A stretch of DNA of 5,664 nucleotides from Eubacterium sp. (lineage in GTDB: Bacteria > Bacillota_A > Clostridia > Lachnospirales > Lachnospiraceae): the NCBI GenBank assembly GCA_017475785.1, contig JAFVEX010000008.1, positions 1 to 5,664 on the forward strand, read 5' to 3'. Shown here one piece after another: positions 4,717-5,664 of this stretch. A program made the position numbers and the translations under genes. A model generated the notes under the pieces. That model ran no database searches and was not told where the DNA came from. It saw nothing but the letters and a program-made list of their open reading frames with translations. How positions within the stretch are numbered: position 1 is the first letter of the stretch; the number at the start of each line of letters is the position of its first letter.

Positions 4717-5664
4717 ATGGCACAGCAGCCAGTTGAAGAGCAGATCATCCGGACGGAATACTCCGAGATCATGCAGAAATCATATATCGATTATGCCATG
4801 AGTGTCATCATAGCGCGCGCGCTTCCTGACGTCCGTGATGGCCTGAAGCCGGTTCAGCGCAGAACGCTGTATGACATGATGGAACTTGGCACGTACTATG
4901 ACCGCCCGTACAGGAAATCGGCGCGTATTGTCGGGGATACCATGGGTAAATTCCACCCACACGGCGACAGTTCGATTTATGACGCGCTGGTGGTCATGGC
5001 GCAGCCGTTTAAGAAGGGACTTCCGCTTGTCGACGGACACGGAAACTTCGGCTCGATCGAGGGCGATGGCGCCGCGGCGATGCGTTACACGGAGGCGCGG
5101 CTGCAGCGTGTGACGCAGGAAGTCTTTCTGGGAGACCTCGACAAAGACCTGGTCGATCTGATGCCGAATTTTGACGAGACGGAAAAAGAACCGGTCGTGC
5201 TGCCTGTCCGGATTCCCAATCTGCTGGTCAACGGCGCAGACGGAATCGCGGTCGGCATGGCGACGAACATTCCGCCGCACAATCTGGGCGAAGTGATCGA
5301 CGCGGAGCGCGCGTACATCAAAAACAATGCCATCACCACAAAACAGCTGATGAAATACATCAAGGGTCCGGATTTTCCGACGGGCGGCATTGTGATTAAC
5401 CAGAGTGAGCTGGAAGAAATCTACGAGACAGGCACGGGTAAGATCCGGCTGCGCGGGAAGACGCAGGTTGAGAAAGGAAAAGGCGGCCGTCAGCTGCTTG
5501 TGATCACGGAGATACCCTACACAATGATCGGCGCGAATATCGGGAAATTCCTGAACGACGTGGCAGCGCTTGTGGAGAGCCGGCTGGCGCCGGAGATTTC
5601 GGATATTTCCAACCAGTCCTCGAAAGAAGGCATCCGGATTGTCATCGAACTGAAAAAGGGTTCA
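4717..5664 (+). CDS. gyrA: Type IIA DNA topoisomerase A subunit (GyrA/ParC family), N-terminal part
   Basis: The DNA-cleaving partner of the preceding B subunit; 316 codons are visible and the frame is open at the window edge (full family members are about 730-850 residues). After a short tail, the winged-helix region begins at 'YIDYAMSVIIARALPDVRDG' (23-42). The quinolone-determining region is 'GKFHPHGDSSIYDALV' (77-92), with S85 and D89 corresponding to E. coli Ser83 and Asp87, the sensitive-type residues. The catalytic tyrosine is Y124 in 'AAAMRYTEAR'. The tower region follows from 'RIPNLLVNGADGIAVGMATN'. 'MAQPF' and 'GDGAAAMRYTEAR' are gyrase-like, whereas 'KPVQRR' is the form common in Gram-positive ParC (GyrA usually has KPVHRR). 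The decisive C-terminal domain, with or without a GyrA box, lies outside the window, so GyrA versus ParC cannot be settled. It is probably co-transcribed with gyrB. Confidence 0.93.
   Translation, partial: MAQQPVEEQIIRTEYSEIMQKSYIDYAMSVIIARALPDVRDGLKPVQRRTLYDMMELGTYYDRPYRKSARIVGDTMGKFHPHGDSSIYDALVVMAQPFKKGLPLVDGHGNFGSIEGDGAAAMRYTEARLQRVTQEVFLGDLDKDLVDLMPNFDETEKEPVVLPVRIPNLLVNGADGIAVGMATNIPPHNLGEVIDAERAYIKNNAITTKQLMKYIKGPDFPTGGIVINQSELEEIYETGTGKIRLRGKTQVEKGKGGRQLLVITEIPYTMIGANIGKFLNDVAALVESRLAPEISDISNQSSKEGIRIVIELKKGS

Noticed and set aside
4762..5088. Quinolone-resistance substitutions in the A subunit
   Set aside because: S85 and D89, aligned to E. coli Ser83 and Asp87, are the sensitive-type residues.
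4780..5280. 166-aa reading frame opposite the A-subunit gene
   Set aside because: Antisense to strongly conserved gyrA/parC sequence; rich in Arg/His/Val as expected of a complementary-strand shadow.

Overview
The window looks like an ordinary chromosomal stretch from a moderately GC-rich low-GC-phylum anaerobe, most likely a clostridial (Lachnospiraceae-like) Firmicute. The basis is the mix of genes: a CarD-family regulator, a DUF4317 protein (a family I know mainly from Clostridia), a tRNA-Glu of Firmicute type, and a gyrase-like gene pair outside a dnaA-dnaN-recF context. This placement is inferred from recognised protein families, not from a database search.

Layout. Bases 1-344 hold the 3' end of a CarD-type RNA polymerase-binding regulator gene (+). 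It runs into a 17-bp tandem repeat of about seven copies (335-452), whose first copy contains the CarD stop codon. The CarD gene converges with a DUF4317 gene (537-1667, -), and a strong hairpin (463-494) lies between them. The DUF4317 gene diverges from a compact, self-contained tRNA-Glu(CTC) unit (promoter 1707-1735, tRNA 1743-1814, terminator 1818-1847). A HAD-superfamily phosphatase gene follows (1897-2580, +) with its own TATAAT box placed directly before the first ATG.

The right half (2675 to the window end) is a type IIA topoisomerase operon: a complete B subunit (640 aa, GyrB-like) and the first 316 codons of the A subunit (GyrA/ParC family). The two subunits form an A2B2 enzyme that passes one DNA duplex through another using ATP. 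The 119-bp spacer between them is rich in inverted repeats, including a perfect 14-bp palindrome. Because the left flank is not dnaA/dnaN/recF, this may be the second topoisomerase pair of the genome (topoisomerase IV role or accessory gyrase); that is inference.

I do not see a mobile element, CRISPR array or defence system. The points most worth a second look are the dyad-containing tandem repeat that swallows the CarD stop codon, the -10 boxes abutting the start codons of two adjacent genes that lack Shine-Dalgarno sequences, a histidine at the aminocoumarin-contact arginine position of the B subunit, and the palindromes in the gyrB-gyrA spacer.
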